DNA from: a gamma proteobacterium symbiont of Ctena orbiculata | GTDB taxonomy: Bacteria > Pseudomonadota > Gammaproteobacteria > Chromatiales > Chromatiaceae | Assembly: GCA_003094555.1 (NCBI GenBank) | Contig: NATW01000092.1 | Span: 1 to 35,908, forward strand | DNA: 35,908 nucleotides | Reading direction: 5' to 3' | Shown: in pieces, positions 26,594 through 34,859 of the stretch | Layout of the letters: each line of letters begins with the position of its first letter | Numbering within the stretch: position 1 is the first letter of the stretch | Translations under genes and position numbers: made by a program | Notes under the pieces: generated by a model | What the model was told of the DNA's origin: nothing | The model's input: only the letters and a program-made list of their open reading frames with translations | Databases searched by the model: none

Positions 26594-29301
26594 TGCGCCT
26601 CATCCCAATTGTCACCAACGCCTAAATCCACCAGCAAGGGCACTGACAAACTGGCTGCCTGTTCCATATAATTCGAAATAATCTCTTTTGCATCAGCAAC
26701 ATACGACGGCTCAACCTCCAGCACCAGCTCATCGTGAACCTGCATCAAAAGTTGTGCAGGTGGGGCACTGGCCTCAATCCAGCCATCCACCGCCAGCATG
26801 GCTCGTTTGATGATATCCGCCGCACTGCCCTGCATGGGTGCATTGATCGCCGTGCGCTCAGCGGCCGCCCTACGCTGATGGTTTTTCGCATTGATCTCGG
26901 GCAGGTAGAGGCGACGCCCGAAGATGGTCTCCACATAGCCCTGCTCATGGGCCAATTCACGGGTCCGGTCCATGAACGCCTGGACCCCGGGATAACGCTT
27001 GAAGTAGAGATCCACATAGTCCTGGGCCGCGTTTCTCTCAATGCCCAGCTGACGCGCCAGACCAAAGGCCGACATGCCATAGATCAGGCCGAAATTGATC
27101 GCCTTTGCCGAGCGTCGCTGCTCCGCTGTCACTCGTTCCAATGGCTCTTCGAAGACCTCTGCCGCCGTGGCACGATGGATATCCTTGCCTTCCTGAAAGG
27201 CCCGCAAGAGTCCCTCGTCTTCAGAGAGGTGGGCCATGATCCTCAACTCTATCTGGGAGTAGTCCGCAGCCAGCATCCGCCACCCGGGTTGGGGCACGAA
27301 TGCCTGACGAATACGCCTCCCCGCCTCTGTACGCACCGGAATGTTCTGCAGGTTGGGATCAGTGGACGAGAGTCGCCCCGTTGCCGCCACTGCCTGATGG
27401 TATGAGGTATGCACCCGGCCGGTGTCAGGATTCACCATCTCAGGCAGTTTGTCCGTATAGGTCGATTTGAGCTTGGAGAGACCCCGATGTTCCAGAATCA
27501 CTGCAGGTAGTTCGTGCCCCTGCTCCGCCAACTCCACCAACACCGACTCCGCTGTGGACGGTACCCCCTTGGGAGTCTTGGATATCACTGGAAGCCCAAG
27601 CTCAGTGAAGAAGATTTCACCGATCTGTTTCGGTGAACCCAGGTTGAAATTGTGACCGGCGAGTGCATAGGCCTGTTGTTCCAGCTGGTGCATACTCTTG
27701 GCCAATTCATCACTCTGCCGCCTCAGCATGGCACCGTCGATTGTCACGCCATGCCGTTCCATCCTCGATAACACCGGTATCAATGCCACCTCGAGCTCTT
27801 CCAATAGAGTTTTAAGTAGGGGCTCACTATCGTACTTTGGCCTGAAATACTCATGCAGTCGAAGGGTAACATCCGCATCTTCAGCCGCATATGGGGCGGC
27901 CAAATCAAGCTCGATCTGATTAAAGGTCAGCTGCTTCTTTCCCTTACCGGCAATGGTCTCAAAGTGAATGGTTTCATGCTGTAAATAGCGCTTTGCCAGG
28001 GAGTCCATGTCATGCCGGGTAGCCGTGGAATCGAGGACATAGGACTCGAGCATGGTGTCGTATGCAATACCCTGCATTTCGATGCCGTAACGGGCCAGCA
28101 CGCTCATATCATATTTCAGGTTCTGACCAACCTTTTTCAGCTTAGGATTCTCTAAAAGCGGCTTTAAGTTAGTAAGTACCAACTCACGCGGCAGCTGCTT
28201 GGGCGCCCCAGGATAGTCATGGCCAACCGGCACATAGGCAGCCTCACCAGGGGTCACGGAGAATGAGACCCCGACCAGTTCCGCCTGCATATAGTCAAGA
28301 CTTGTGGTTTCAGTATCGAAGGCGAACAGATCGCTGTCACCAAGCCTTTCAAGCCACTGCTCCAGGGCCTCTTCACTCAATACCGTTTCATAATTGCCAG
28401 ATATTTGACTCGCCGCCTCCCCCTCTTCACGTCCTCCCTCCTCACCCAGGCTCGCGAGCAGGCGATTCGACTCCATCCACTCGTAGTGGCGACGTAAGGT
28501 CTCGCTATCCTGTTCCATCGTTCGATAGTCGGTAGGTCCCATTTGCAAAGCGACATCGAGCTTGATGGTGGTTAACTCACGCGAGAGAGGCAATTGTTCG
28601 AGACTAGCGCGCAGATTTTCACCGATCTTCCCCTTTATCTCTCCAGCATGGGAGATCAGATTATCGAGTGTGTCATAGGCGCTAAGCCACTTTGCCGCTG
28701 TCTTGGGCCCGCACTTGGGCACCCCCGGAATGTTGTCCACTGGATCACCCACCAAGGCAAGGTAGTCGATGATCTGGTCCGGCCTGACACCGAACTTTTC
28801 AATCACGCCATCCACATCTGTGGTCGTTTCAGACATAGTATTGATCAGGGTTACATGCTCATTCACCAGTTGAGCCATATCCTTGTCGCCTGTTGAGATG
28901 AGAGTCTCGATCCCCAATTCGGTGGCCTGGTGAGCCAAGGTACCGATAACGTCATCCGCCTCCACACCCTCCACCATCAACAGGGGCAGCCCCATGGCAC
29001 GGATAATGTCGTGTAGCGGTTCGATCTGCACCCTAAGGTCCTCCGGCATGGGGGGACGATTTGCCTTGTACTCCTTATAGATACGGTTGCGAAAACTCCC
29101 GCCTGGGGCATCGAACACCACTGCGATATATTCAGGCTGGTAGTCGTTCAGCATACGACGCAGCATGTTCACAACGCCGAGGATGGCCCCGGTTGGCTCA
29201 CCCTTTGAGTTCTTTAGATCCTGAGTCACTTGCAGAACGTGATAGGCACGAAACAGGTAGGAGGAGCCATCGACCAGGACAAATGGGGATGTTTTTGACA
29301 T
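26590..29301 (-). CDS. polA: DNA polymerase I
   Basis: PolA fills gaps and removes RNA primers in replication and repair. The 903-residue protein has all three domains. The 5' nuclease (about 1-290) starts PFVLVDGSSYLFRAYH with EADDVIGTLA and STGDKDMAQLV. The 3'-5' exonuclease begins with FAFDTETTSLDY near residue 325, with the D-x-E needed for proofreading. The polymerase follows, with motif A LAADYSQIELR, the O-helix KAINFGLIYGMSAFG and motif C MQVHDELVLEV. The ATG at 29301 is the family start. It faces engB, leaving a gap that holds the candidate small RNA. The 243 bp upstream separate it from a divergent DsrC-like gene. Confidence 0.97.
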   Translation of the reverse strand: MSKTSPFVLVDGSSYLFRAYHVLQVTQDLKNSKGEPTGAILGVVNMLRRMLNDYQPEYIAVVFDAPGGSFRNRIYKEYKANRPPMPEDLRVQIEPLHDIIRAMGLPLLMVEGVEADDVIGTLAHQATELGIETLISTGDKDMAQLVNEHVTLINTMSETTTDVDGVIEKFGVRPDQIIDYLALVGDPVDNIPGVPKCGPKTAAKWLSAYDTLDNLISHAGEIKGKIGENLRASLEQLPLSRELTTIKLDVALQMGPTDYRTMEQDSETLRRHYEWMESNRLLASLGEEGGREEGEAASQISGNYETVLSEEALEQWLERLGDSDLFAFDTETTSLDYMQAELVGVSFSVTPGEAAYVPVGHDYPGAPKQLPRELVLTNLKPLLENPKLKKVGQNLKYDMSVLARYGIEMQGIAYDTMLESYVLDSTATRHDMDSLAKRYLQHETIHFETIAGKGKKQLTFNQIELDLAAPYAAEDADVTLRLHEYFRPKYDSEPLLKTLLEELEVALIPVLSRMERHGVTIDGAMLRRQSDELAKSMHQLEQQAYALAGHNFNLGSPKQIGEIFFTELGLPVISKTPKGVPSTAESVLVELAEQGHELPAVILEHRGLSKLKSTYTDKLPEMVNPDTGRVHTSYHQAVAATGRLSSTDPNLQNIPVRTEAGRRIRQAFVPQPGWRMLAADYSQIELRIMAHLSEDEGLLRAFQEGKDIHRATAAEVFEEPLERVTAEQRRSAKAINFGLIYGMSAFGLARQLGIERNAAQDYVDLYFKRYPGVQAFMDRTRELAHEQGYVETIFGRRLYLPEINAKNHQRRAAAERTAINAPMQGSAADIIKRAMLAVDGWIEASAPPAQLLMQVHDELVLEVEPSYVADAKEIISNYMEQAASLSVPLLVDLGVGDNWDEAH

Positions 29302-29544
29302 AAGCTACGGAAAATCCATAAGAAAATTGAGTTAGAGCCTGTTGACAGGCCCACTGATAGTAGCTAAATCAATCCCTTTTGTCGCCAGTTTAGTGATCCA
29401 GAAATCCGCCCAGGCATAAGACCTACTAAATTTCTTGGTCTTTCTCGAAAACTGATCTATCTTTTTAGTGCATGGGTTAAAACGAGCCCTTAAAACTATA
29501 AAAGATAAATCTACATCGAACGACCATCACCACTGGAGACGACC

Positions 29545-29889
29545 ATGCCAGATATGAACCCAATGGCTGTCGAGAACAGCAACACACCGGAAGGTTTCGA
29601 AGATTGGACGGAAGAACAGGCAATTACCCTGGCTTCTGAGGAGAATATTGAATTGACCGATGCCCACTGGGAGGTGATCCACTTCCTGCGTCGCCATTGT
29701 GAAGAGCATGGTGCCACATGCAGCGCCAGACTGGTGCTCAAAGCGATGACCACGCAAGTCAAGGACCAAGGCGGAAAGAAATATCTCTATTCCCTGTTTC
29801 CCAGGGGCCCTGTGGTCCAGGCCTGTAAGATTGCCGGTATCCCTCTGCCACCCTACTCATTGGATCTCTCCTTCGGTAGTGTGCACTAG
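29545..29889 (+). CDS. DsrC/TusE-family protein lacking the terminal cysteine
   Basis: This 114-residue protein has the DsrC/TusE fold signature: EEQAITLASEENIELTDAHW, then VIHFLRRHC, and near the end LFPRGPVVQACKIAGIP. DsrC proteins carry sulfur between sulfur-relay or dissimilatory sulfite reductase partners, using a cysteine at the penultimate position and, in true DsrC, a second one 11 residues before. Here the inner Cys94 is kept, but the terminal position is Ser105 and the chain runs on for nine residues (LDLSFGSVH). It is therefore neither a normal TusE nor a normal DsrC; a regulatory DsrC-like role is possible. Ribosome site GGAG is six bases before the ATG. A good terminator follows, so it is monocistronic. 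Confidence 0.85.
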   Translation: MPDMNPMAVENSNTPEGFEDWTEEQAITLASEENIELTDAHWEVIHFLRRHCEEHGATCSARLVLKAMTTQVKDQGGKKYLYSLFPRGPVVQACKIAGIPLPPYSLDLSFGSVH

Positions 29890-29916
29890 CATCGACACTC
29901 AACACTCAAACCCTAT

Positions 29917-29939
29917 AAAGGGGCGAAATGCCCCTTTTT
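29917..29939 (+). terminator. Intrinsic terminator after dsrC-like gene
   Basis: AAAGGGGC (29917-29924), loop GAAAT, GCCCCTTT (29930-29937), then further T residues. It ends transcription 28 bp after the dsrC-like stop. Confidence 0.88.
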
Positions 29940-30066
29940 AGTGCCTCTCCCCTGATCTGCCCACCTTAAATTCCTAAAGATTGAGCGATTCCGGTCGTAT
30001 ATTAATAAAACGAAAGATCTGGAACTAAAAACTTAATCGACCAACAAGGACAATTTAAGGCAGAAT

Positions 30067-31122
30067 ATGCTCAATCCACAGTGCTTCAGATTGGATACAG
30101 GGAATGAGACCAATCAATGGCATACCAAGGCGATGGAACTGCTGACACGTTACAATATACCCATCGTACCCGTTTGTTATCATGTCGCGTACGAGTATGT
30201 CACACAGCGACATGGCGAATTAACTCAAGAAATCGATATTCAGTTAAAAAAGGCCGGCGGCCTGGACAGCCACTTTCTGTTCCACCTATTTGAAAACCAT
30301 TGTCTGAAGGGTGAGGATAGTGACAAGCTGGACGAACATCTGGCGGATCTCCACAACCTGCTCTTCAAGGTGCTAGAGGGCGTAACTAACAACAACAGCC
30401 AAACAGACATCTTTAGTCAGACACTGCAAAAACAGAGTCATGCCCTGGAGGCCAACCCGAGCCTTGAAGACCTGCGTGGCATAGCCCAAACCTTGATGCA
30501 TGCCACTACCCAAGCGATGGATAACAACCGTAAGTTGCACAGCAACCTTCAATCGGTTGAACAAAAGAGTCTGTCACTACAGTCTGAAGTCAAAAAACTT
30601 CGCGATGAAATTTCCACCGACCCATTGACAGGACTGTTCAATCGTCGTGCGCTCAACAAACGCATGACTGAATTGGTCGAGACATACGAAGAGGCAGAGA
30701 CCCCCTTCTCGATTCTAATGCTCGATATCGACCATTTTAAACGGTTCAATGACAATTTCGGCCATATTATCGGTGACGAGGTGATTCGCCGCGTCGGGAT
30801 GACCCTGAGAAACAAGGTGCGAGAGGTGGACTTTCCCGCCCGTTATGGCGGCGAGGAGTTTACTGTACTGCTGCCTGAAACTGATATCTTCAATGCTATG
30901 GATATTGCCCAATCGATCCATCAGTCGGTCGCCAATCTGATCTTGGTGAAACGCAGTACCAAGGAGAAGCTTCCAAAGGTGACCATATCGGTGGGTGCCG
31001 CCAGCTTTCGCCAGGGAGAGAGCCCGGAAACCCTTCTCGAGCGCGCGGACCAGGCGCTCTATCAGGCCAAGGAGTCGGGTAGAAACCAGATAGTCAGTGA
31101 AACTGAAATCAACTATATGTAG
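30067..31122 (+). CDS. GGDEF-domain diguanylate cyclase
   Basis: This 351-residue cytoplasmic protein probably makes cyclic di-GMP. The C-terminal domain starts with STDPLTGLFNRRAL (about 180-193) and has LDIDHFKRFND, the active-site GGEEF (261-265) and an upstream RxxD product-inhibition site (REVD, 252-255). The catalytic and feedback sites are thus both intact. The first 140 residues form a helical N-terminal region that I do not recognise, then a coiled coil (about 145-180) joins it to the catalytic domain. No membrane segment is seen, so it would be a soluble sensor. The ATG at 30067 has a weak AAGGCAG site. It is convergent with a DUF4124 gene. Confidence 0.92.
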   Translation: MLNPQCFRLDTGNETNQWHTKAMELLTRYNIPIVPVCYHVAYEYVTQRHGELTQEIDIQLKKAGGLDSHFLFHLFENHCLKGEDSDKLDEHLADLHNLLFKVLEGVTNNNSQTDIFSQTLQKQSHALEANPSLEDLRGIAQTLMHATTQAMDNNRKLHSNLQSVEQKSLSLQSEVKKLRDEISTDPLTGLFNRRALNKRMTELVETYEEAETPFSILMLDIDHFKRFNDNFGHIIGDEVIRRVGMTLRNKVREVDFPARYGGEEFTVLLPETDIFNAMDIAQSIHQSVANLILVKRSTKEKLPKVTISVGAASFRQGESPETLLERADQALYQAKESGRNQIVSETEINYM

Positions 31123-31135
31123 ATTAGGCGTTGCC

Positions 31136-31609
31136 TCAATTGCACCATCTGGCAATATCGGACTTCAATCTTTTCATATGCCGCGCCCGTTCTGCTTCAC
31201 TCAGATATTGCCGTTCACCCTCCTTGTTCAGATTATAGATACCTCTTGCCCGAACATGTGAGTTGTAGCGGTCTTTCGCCCGAGCGCAGTTCTGCTTGCG
31301 CTTTTTCCGTTCAGCCTGTTGCTTCTGCCTTGCTTCTTTCTTCTCCGCCCGCTCCTCTTGATAGACATCCAGCATGCGCTGCATCTTTAACTTCCTGTCG
31401 TATTGACCGTCCGATGGTTGAGCCGCTTCCTGTTGTTTGATATTTACCTCCTCGGATTGACCCGTCACCGGCCTGTCACTAAAGTGCACTCGGCCCTTGT
31501 CGTCCACCCATTTATAGACCCCTGCATGGAGTTGGAAAGTGATTATCAAAAAAAGAAAAAGCAGAACCAACGGGTAGTGATCTCGCAATCTTTTTTTCAA
31601 CTCCGGCAT
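31136..31609 (-). CDS. DUF4124-domain protein with charged helical tail
   Basis: This 157-residue protein has a signal or anchor segment (YPLVLLFLFLIITFQLHAG) followed by VYKWVDDKGRVHFSDRP, the DUF4124 signature. A long Lys/Arg/Glu-rich helix, with repeated EERAEKKEARQKQQAERKKR, runs to a C-terminal part with two cysteines. It probably resides in the periplasm or envelope; function unknown. GGAG lies upstream of the ATG. It converges on the diguanylate cyclase gene with a 13-bp gap, and neither gene shows its own terminator there. Confidence 0.82.
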   Translation of the reverse strand: MPELKKRLRDHYPLVLLFLFLIITFQLHAGVYKWVDDKGRVHFSDRPVTGQSEEVNIKQQEAAQPSDGQYDRKLKMQRMLDVYQEERAEKKEARQKQQAERKKRKQNCARAKDRYNSHVRARGIYNLNKEGERQYLSEAERARHMKRLKSDIARWCN

Positions 31610-31781
31610 AAGGTAGCTCCTTGCATATTCATCGCTGACATCTGTTCTGTATAAGGCTTATCAGTCTACCTGAAAGACGCCTCAGCTCGTACTGAAAATA
31701 ATCTGGTTTGCACAGACAAGAAAATGTCGCTCAATTCACCCCAATACTTTAGAGCTGAATATATTGAAAAAAACGACCCCT

Positions 31782-31807
31782 AAAAAAAAGGGCGCCGAAG
31801 CGCCCTT
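31782..31807 (-). terminator. Intrinsic terminator after amtB
   Basis: On the minus strand AAGGGCGC, a TTCG tetraloop and GCGCCCTT are followed by a T-run. It lies just past the amtB stop and closes the porin-glnK-amtB unit. Confidence 0.93.
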
Positions 31808-31833
31808 AAAGGGAGGATCATCCAACAGATATA

Positions 31834-33108
31834 TTACAGGCCTGAACCTCGGTTACCGGTGAATTCAGGATAGGCTTCCAATCCACACTCACCGAGATCG
31901 ACGCCTTCGTACTCTTCCTCTTCACTAACCCTAATACCCATCACAATCTTAAGGATCAGCCAAACTACGAAGCTGGCGACGAATGTCCAGGCGAAGATTA
32001 CTCCCAAACCGAGTAACTGCGGTCCAATCGAAGCATCACCGTTGGTCAAAGGAACGGCGATCAGGCCCCACATACCGACTACACCGTGTACCGAAATAGC
32101 ACCGACCGGGTCATCGATCTTGATCTTGTCCATGACGATAATGGAGAAGACCACCAGCAGGCCGCCTACGGCACCGATCAAGGTCGCTTCCAGCGGGGTG
32201 GGCGTCAGCGGTTCCGCAGTGATTGCCACCAGACCGGCCAGGGCGCCATTCAGGGCCATGGTCAGATCCGCCTTACCAAACAGGGCGCGGGCGGTCAGCA
32301 GTGCCGCCACCACACCGCCGGCAGCGGCTGCGTTGGTGTTGACAAAGACTGCCGCCACAGCATTGGCCTCACCGATATCGGAGACCTTCAGCTCAGAACC
32401 ACCGTTGAATCCGAACCAGCCCAGCCAAAGGATAAAGGTACCCAGTGTGGCCAGCGGCAGATTTGCGCCGGGGATAGCGTTTATGCGGCCGTCTGCCGTG
32501 TATTTCCCTTTACGTGCACCGAGCAGAATAACACCTGCCAGGGCTGCCGAGGCGCCACACAAGTGGACCACACCGGATCCGGCGAAATCGCTGAAACCAG
32601 CGGCGTCCAGAAAACCGCCACCCCATTTCCAGTAACCCTGCATAGGATAGATGATACCGGTCATCACCACCGCAAAGAACAGGAATGCCCAGAGCTTCAT
32701 CCGTTCTGCCACGGCACCGGAGACGATGGACATGGCAGTGGCGACGAACACCACCTGGAAGAAGAAGTCTGACATGCCGGAGTAGTAGGTATCTCCGTTG
32801 CTGGCCAGTACATCTTCCACACTGTTATCACCGCCGAACATGAAGCTCAGATCAAGGGCCGGAAATATGCCGTTGCCATCAGCCGGGTACATGATGTTGT
32901 ATCCCATCAACATGTACATAATGCAGGCGATTGCGAACAGGGCGACGTTTTTGGTCAGGATTTCAGCGGTATTCTTAGCTCGGACCAAACCGGCCTCGAG
33001 CATGGCAAAACCAGCTGCCATCCACATGACAAGCGCGCCGGATACCAAAAAATAGAAGGTATCCAGTGCGTAGCTAAGTTGTGTAATCGCTTCCACGATA
33101 CTCTCCAA
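31834..33108 (-). CDS. amtB: Ammonium transporter AmtB
   Basis: This 424-residue inner-membrane channel brings in ammonium. About eleven hydrophobic spans are seen. Family features are WMAAGFAMLEAGLVRAKNT near the N-terminus, FAGSGVVHLCGASAALAG with the first pore histidine, LGWFGFNGGS, and VHGVVGMWG with the second pore histidine. No cleavable signal peptide is evident. It is the last gene of the unit, 18 bp after glnK, whose PII product normally blocks AmtB when nitrogen is plentiful. Confidence 0.96.
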   Translation of the reverse strand: MESIVEAITQLSYALDTFYFLVSGALVMWMAAGFAMLEAGLVRAKNTAEILTKNVALFAIACIMYMLMGYNIMYPADGNGIFPALDLSFMFGGDNSVEDVLASNGDTYYSGMSDFFFQVVFVATAMSIVSGAVAERMKLWAFLFFAVVMTGIIYPMQGYWKWGGGFLDAAGFSDFAGSGVVHLCGASAALAGVILLGARKGKYTADGRINAIPGANLPLATLGTFILWLGWFGFNGGSELKVSDIGEANAVAAVFVNTNAAAAGGVVAALLTARALFGKADLTMALNGALAGLVAITAEPLTPTPLEATLIGAVGGLLVVFSIIVMDKIKIDDPVGAISVHGVVGMWGLIAVPLTNGDASIGPQLLGLGVIFAWTFVASFVVWLILKIVMGIRVSEEEEYEGVDLGECGLEAYPEFTGNRGSGL

Positions 33109-33126
33109 ATAAATGTTGCTAGTGAG

Positions 33127-33480
<354 letters not shown>

Positions 33481-33481
33481 T

Positions 33482-33503
33482 CAGCCCGTTACAGAACGGG
33501 CTG
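33482..33503 (-). other. Intercistronic hairpin between porin and glnK
   Basis: CAGCCCGTT and AACGGGCTG pair perfectly over nine bases around a 4-base loop, with no T-run after them; the glnK ribosome site follows closely. It may stabilise the upstream porin message after processing, or partly reduce readthrough, so that porin is made in excess of GlnK and AmtB. Confidence 0.55.
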
Positions 33504-33538
33504 TACATCTTCAAATAGTTAAGTCAAGGCGACCTGTC

Positions 33539-34216
33539 TCAGAAGCCCTTGCTCCAAGAGAGGAAGAAACGCATATCGGAATCTTCACCGGCGGCATCGG
33601 TGTCATCGAGGTCGGTGTCAGAGAGACTCAATGTGACATCACCGAAATCGCCAACGGCCTTGCTCAGGTCAACCTGATAGTGGGTGTAGTCCTCGAAATC
33701 ATCACTGCCGTCACCATCAGGCTCGACGAAACCGACGGTCACACCGAGGGAAAAATCCTGCGGCAGGTCAAAGCTGGCGCCCAGGTAGTAGTAGAGGTCC
33801 TCCTCAACAACCTCAACCGCATCCTCCGCAGAGACTACATAGTTGAGACCGGCGGAGAGAAACTGCCAGCTGCCGCCGACAGCAAGCTCGAGGAAGTTTG
33901 ATTCAGCATCGGCTGAATAGGTGTAGTAGATCAGGCCCACATCGTAACCGAAGTCACCCATTTCACCGGCATAGCCGCCATACAGGTCGAGTTCATAGTC
34001 ATCCCAGGCCTCCGACAGCCAGGTACCGGCATATAAACCAGTCTCGCCAGACCAATCGAATCCACCGGAGAGTGCGGTGGTATTGCCGGTCTGGGTCAAA
34101 CCGCGCCAGATGTAGTTGCTGGTGACACCGATATTAGTGCTGACTTCTGCCGCAGCAATGGACGATAGTCCAAGCATTGCAGCGCCACATGCCAGGGCAA
34201 GACGGTTCATCTTCAT
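33539..34216 (-). CDS. TorF-family putative outer-membrane porin
   Basis: This protein of about 225 residues has a signal peptide (LALACGAAMLGLSSIAAA, then EVSTN) and a mature part beginning NIGVTSNYIWRGLTQTG, the mark of the TorF-type putative porins. Alternating aromatic/acidic strands run through the chain, and it ends in a phenylalanine (FFLSWSKGF), as expected for a beta-barrel recognised by BamA. ATG 34216 is chosen because GAGGAAG lies seven bases upstream; the frame is open for 61 more codons, but those are not signal-like. It leads the glnK-amtB unit, suggesting passage of ammonium or small nitrogen compounds through the outer membrane. Confidence 0.86.
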   Translation of the reverse strand: MKMNRLALACGAAMLGLSSIAAAEVSTNIGVTSNYIWRGLTQTGNTTALSGGFDWSGETGLYAGTWLSEAWDDYELDLYGGYAGEMGDFGYDVGLIYYTYSADAESNFLELAVGGSWQFLSAGLNYVVSAEDAVEVVEEDLYYYLGASFDLPQDFSLGVTVGFVEPDGDGSDDFEDYTHYQVDLSKAVGDFGDVTLSLSDTDLDDTDAAGEDSDMRFFLSWSKGF

Positions 34217-34304
34217 CGTTATACTTCCTCTTAATAGAATAGAAACATGGGTTAAACAGTTAACTCGACCCATCGCTGGACGAGGTGAAACTACAGCTGT
34301 CTTT

Positions 34305-34319
34305 TCAGACTTCGTGCCA
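34305..34319 (-). promoter_or_regulatory. Sigma-54-like promoter for porin-glnK-amtB
   Basis: On the minus strand TGGCACGAAGTCTGA matches the -24 half of the sigma-54 consensus (TGGCACG-N4-TTGC) exactly, but the -12 half only partly (CTGA). It lies about 90 bp upstream of the porin ATG and about 120 bp from an NtrC-type site, normal geometry for a nitrogen-controlled promoter. The imperfect -12 keeps this tentative. Confidence 0.55.
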
Positions 34320-34424
34320 ACATTTACAACCCACTGTATTAAAAGGAAATTAGTAAAATTTGGACTTATACTTAAAACGCTCCCAGAAGCGTCATGCATG
34401 GTTTATGAACACAACTTAATGCCT

Positions 34425-34454
34425 TGCACCAGAGATGTGCACCATGTTGGTGCG
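34425..34454. promoter_or_regulatory. Overlapping NtrC-type binding sites
   Basis: TGCACC-ATGTT-GGTGCG (34438-34454) matches the NtrC (NRI) consensus TGCACC-N5-GGTGCA at all but the last base. A second, weaker copy TGCACC-AGAGA-TGTGCA (34425-34441) shares its right half with the first, giving three half-sites in a row. They lie in the 352-bp gap between the divergent porin and ubiK genes, about 210-240 bp from the porin start. The rest of that gap holds the sigma-54-like promoter and nothing else I can name. Confidence 0.72.
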
Positions 34455-34568
34455 ACTTTGCCAGATAAAAATCGTCTGCCATTCACCAGACGTAATATAG
34501 CTGTCATCCCCTTGGTGCTTGCCCCATATCTCTGGACAAAGCCCGCGTCACTGGCTATTGTCTGGCGC

Positions 34569-34814
34569 ATGATCGATCCGAAACTGATAGATGAACTGAC
34601 CACCCGTCTCTCGGCAACCATGCCCAGTGGTATTCAAGCGTTGCAGGCTGATGTGGTGAAGAACATGCGCGCCACCCTGGAGTCGGGGTTGGCCAAACTC
34701 GACCTGGTCACCCGCGAGGAGTTTGAGGTACAGAGCGCCGTACTGGCGCGAACCCGTGAAAAACTCGCGGGGCTGGAGGCGCAGATCAAGGCGCTGGAGG
34801 AGAAAACCCGCTAG
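34569..34814 (+). CDS. ubiK: Ubiquinone biosynthesis accessory factor UbiK
   Basis: UbiK (YqiC, BMFP family) is a small protein that binds UbiJ and supports ubiquinone synthesis under air. The 81-residue protein starts MIDPKLIDELTTRLS, has a central amphipathic segment and ends in a coiled coil (VLARTREKLAGLEAQIKALE). The reading frame is open far upstream, but the family N-terminus fixes ATG 34569. Its partner UbiJ is encoded about 20 kb away at 14097. The gene is followed after 45 bp by yifB, a common order in gammaproteobacteria. Confidence 0.93.
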   Translation: MIDPKLIDELTTRLSATMPSGIQALQADVVKNMRATLESGLAKLDLVTREEFEVQSAVLARTREKLAGLEAQIKALEEKTR

Positions 34815-34859
34815 CTCATCCTCAATCACAGACCCGTCACTATTCCAAGGAAGGAATCC

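Noticed and set aside
29337-29350. Palindrome GCCTGTTGACAGGC upstream of polA
   Set aside because: Only a 6-bp stem, no T-run and no known site; could be chance.
34116-34568. Upstream extension of the ubiK frame
   Set aside because: The extra 151 residues cross the porin signal-peptide region and the NtrC/sigma-54 sites; UbiK homologues start at MIDPKLIDEL.
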